A model generated the notes under the pieces. It saw only the letters and a program-made list of their open reading frames with translations. It had not been told where the DNA came from and made no database searches. Below are positions 54,302 to 54,693 of a DNA stretch of 54,693 nucleotides, piece after piece. Both the position numbers and the translations under genes were made by a program. Position 1 is the first letter of the stretch, and each line of letters starts with the position of its first letter. Origin of the DNA: Brevinema andersonii (GTDB lineage Bacteria; Spirochaetota; DYKD01). The stretch is taken from positions 1-54,693 of the forward strand of contig DYKD01000013.1 of assembly GCA_020722765.1 (NCBI GenBank), written 5' to 3'.

Positions 54302-54627
54302 ATAATGAATTTCAAGTTTTATGGACAGAAAATGCAATAAATGATCTTACCGACATTATTAATTACATAGCGCAAGACAATCCTGAAATAACAAAAATAA
54401 TTTCCAATAATATTGAAAATAAAAGTCAAAGCTTAAAAACTTTTCCACTGCAAGGCAGAAAAATTCCTGAACTATCAAATACAGAATTGAATTTTTATCG
54501 TGAATTAATCGAACAAAAATGGCGAATAATGTATTATTTGGATAAAAAAACCGTGTATATTGTTACTATCTTAGATTCAAGACGAAATGTAAAAAAGATA
54601 ATATTTAAGAAAATAATTGAAAACTAA
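54298..54627 (+). CDS. RelE/ParE-superfamily toxin
   Basis: 109 residues. FQVLWTENAINDLTDIINYI at the N-terminus, LQGRKIPEL in the middle and YRELIEQKWRIMYYLDKKTV, YIVTILDSRR at the end are the ParE-type pattern (beta-alpha-alpha-beta3 with R-I-x-Y). ParE toxins inhibit gyrase and RelE toxins cut mRNA; the ParE-like length and I-L-D-S-R-R end favour the ParE side, not proven. Partner of the antitoxin upstream. Confidence 0.88.
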   Translation: MNNEFQVLWTENAINDLTDIINYIAQDNPEITKIISNNIENKSQSLKTFPLQGRKIPELSNTELNFYRELIEQKWRIMYYLDKKTVYIVTILDSRRNVKKIIFKKIIEN

Positions 54628-54651
54628 GAGCAGGACTGGAAAGCTCTTTTT
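54627..54651 (+). terminator. Weak terminator after the toxin gene
   Basis: AGAGC and GCTCT pair (5 bp) around an 11-nt loop, then TTTTT. It overlaps the last base of the toxin stop codon. Confidence 0.5.
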
Positions 54652-54693
54652 GTCCGCAAAGTATGAGAGTAAGCCGAGAAGCGGAATCCATGT

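Overview
The window looks like a chromosomal segment of a spirochaete. The best single marker is a P83/100-family antigen homologue (11089-12564), a family I know only from spirochaetes. A long-type PPi-dependent phosphofructokinase, a K+-dependent-type membrane pyrophosphatase, UPF0164/PorV-like outer-membrane proteins, a motility-associated-factor glycosyltransferase, a class-II desulfoferrodoxin and an AT-leaning genome agree with that. I cannot place it below phylum level. Promoters are strikingly regular: TTGAC(A/T), usually a 17-bp spacer, then TATATT or TATTAT, seen before at least eight genes.

Left part (1-5000) is accessory. A G+C-rich gene for an exported FGE/SUMF1-domain protein runs off the left edge. 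Next comes a DUF302 + TehA/SLAC1-type gene pair bracketed by two ~90% identical 111-bp fragments of a decayed transposase. An AT-rich 600-bp stretch before recA holds a well-formed promoter, a probable structured small RNA, a 10-bp all-GC hairpin and an 18-bp inverted repeat. recA follows. Its leader shares a positioned sequence element with the ssb leader 46 kb away.

The middle-left part (6.3-21.9 kb) is mostly envelope and carbon metabolism: exported TPR, von Willebrand A and OmpA-domain proteins, P83/100, tRNA-Pro, a GH31 glucosidase, a HAD phosphatase, PPi-phosphofructokinase, a flagellin-like small protein, a processive GT2 glycosyltransferase and an LTA-synthase-like sulfatase. From 27.3 down to 22.1 kb a compact minus-strand operon reads rrf2 - FAD oxidoreductase - pyrR - pyrB - pyrC - pyrK. 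The membrane pyrophosphatase follows on the same strand, upstream of it.

The centrepiece is a minus-strand operon (41224 down to 31843) of six exported proteins, most joined by 4-7 nt overlaps. Three are lamin-tail-domain proteins, at least one ending in a YPNP...type C-terminal sorting domain like type IX secretion cargo. Two are PorV/UPF0164-like beta-barrels, and one of these ends in ComEA-type helix-hairpin-helix repeats. The sixth has an N-terminal ComEA-type HhH followed by a large barrel. Together this looks like an undescribed surface secretion and/or DNA-handling system.

The right part (41.5-54.7 kb) has initiator and elongator tRNA-Met, enolase, an FtsB/DivIC-like protein, a degenerate-receiver/TPR protein, desulfoferrodoxin, an AbiEi/AbiEii type IV toxin-antitoxin pair with a 15-bp inverted-repeat operator, xseB, the MAF glycosyltransferase, a HAMP/PP2C phosphatase, ssb, a zinc-ribbon protein, a DUF4143 ATPase under a palindrome-covered and apparently leaderless promoter, and an AT-rich Phd/ParE-type toxin-antitoxin pair. 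I saw no CRISPR array, rRNA or intact insertion sequence.
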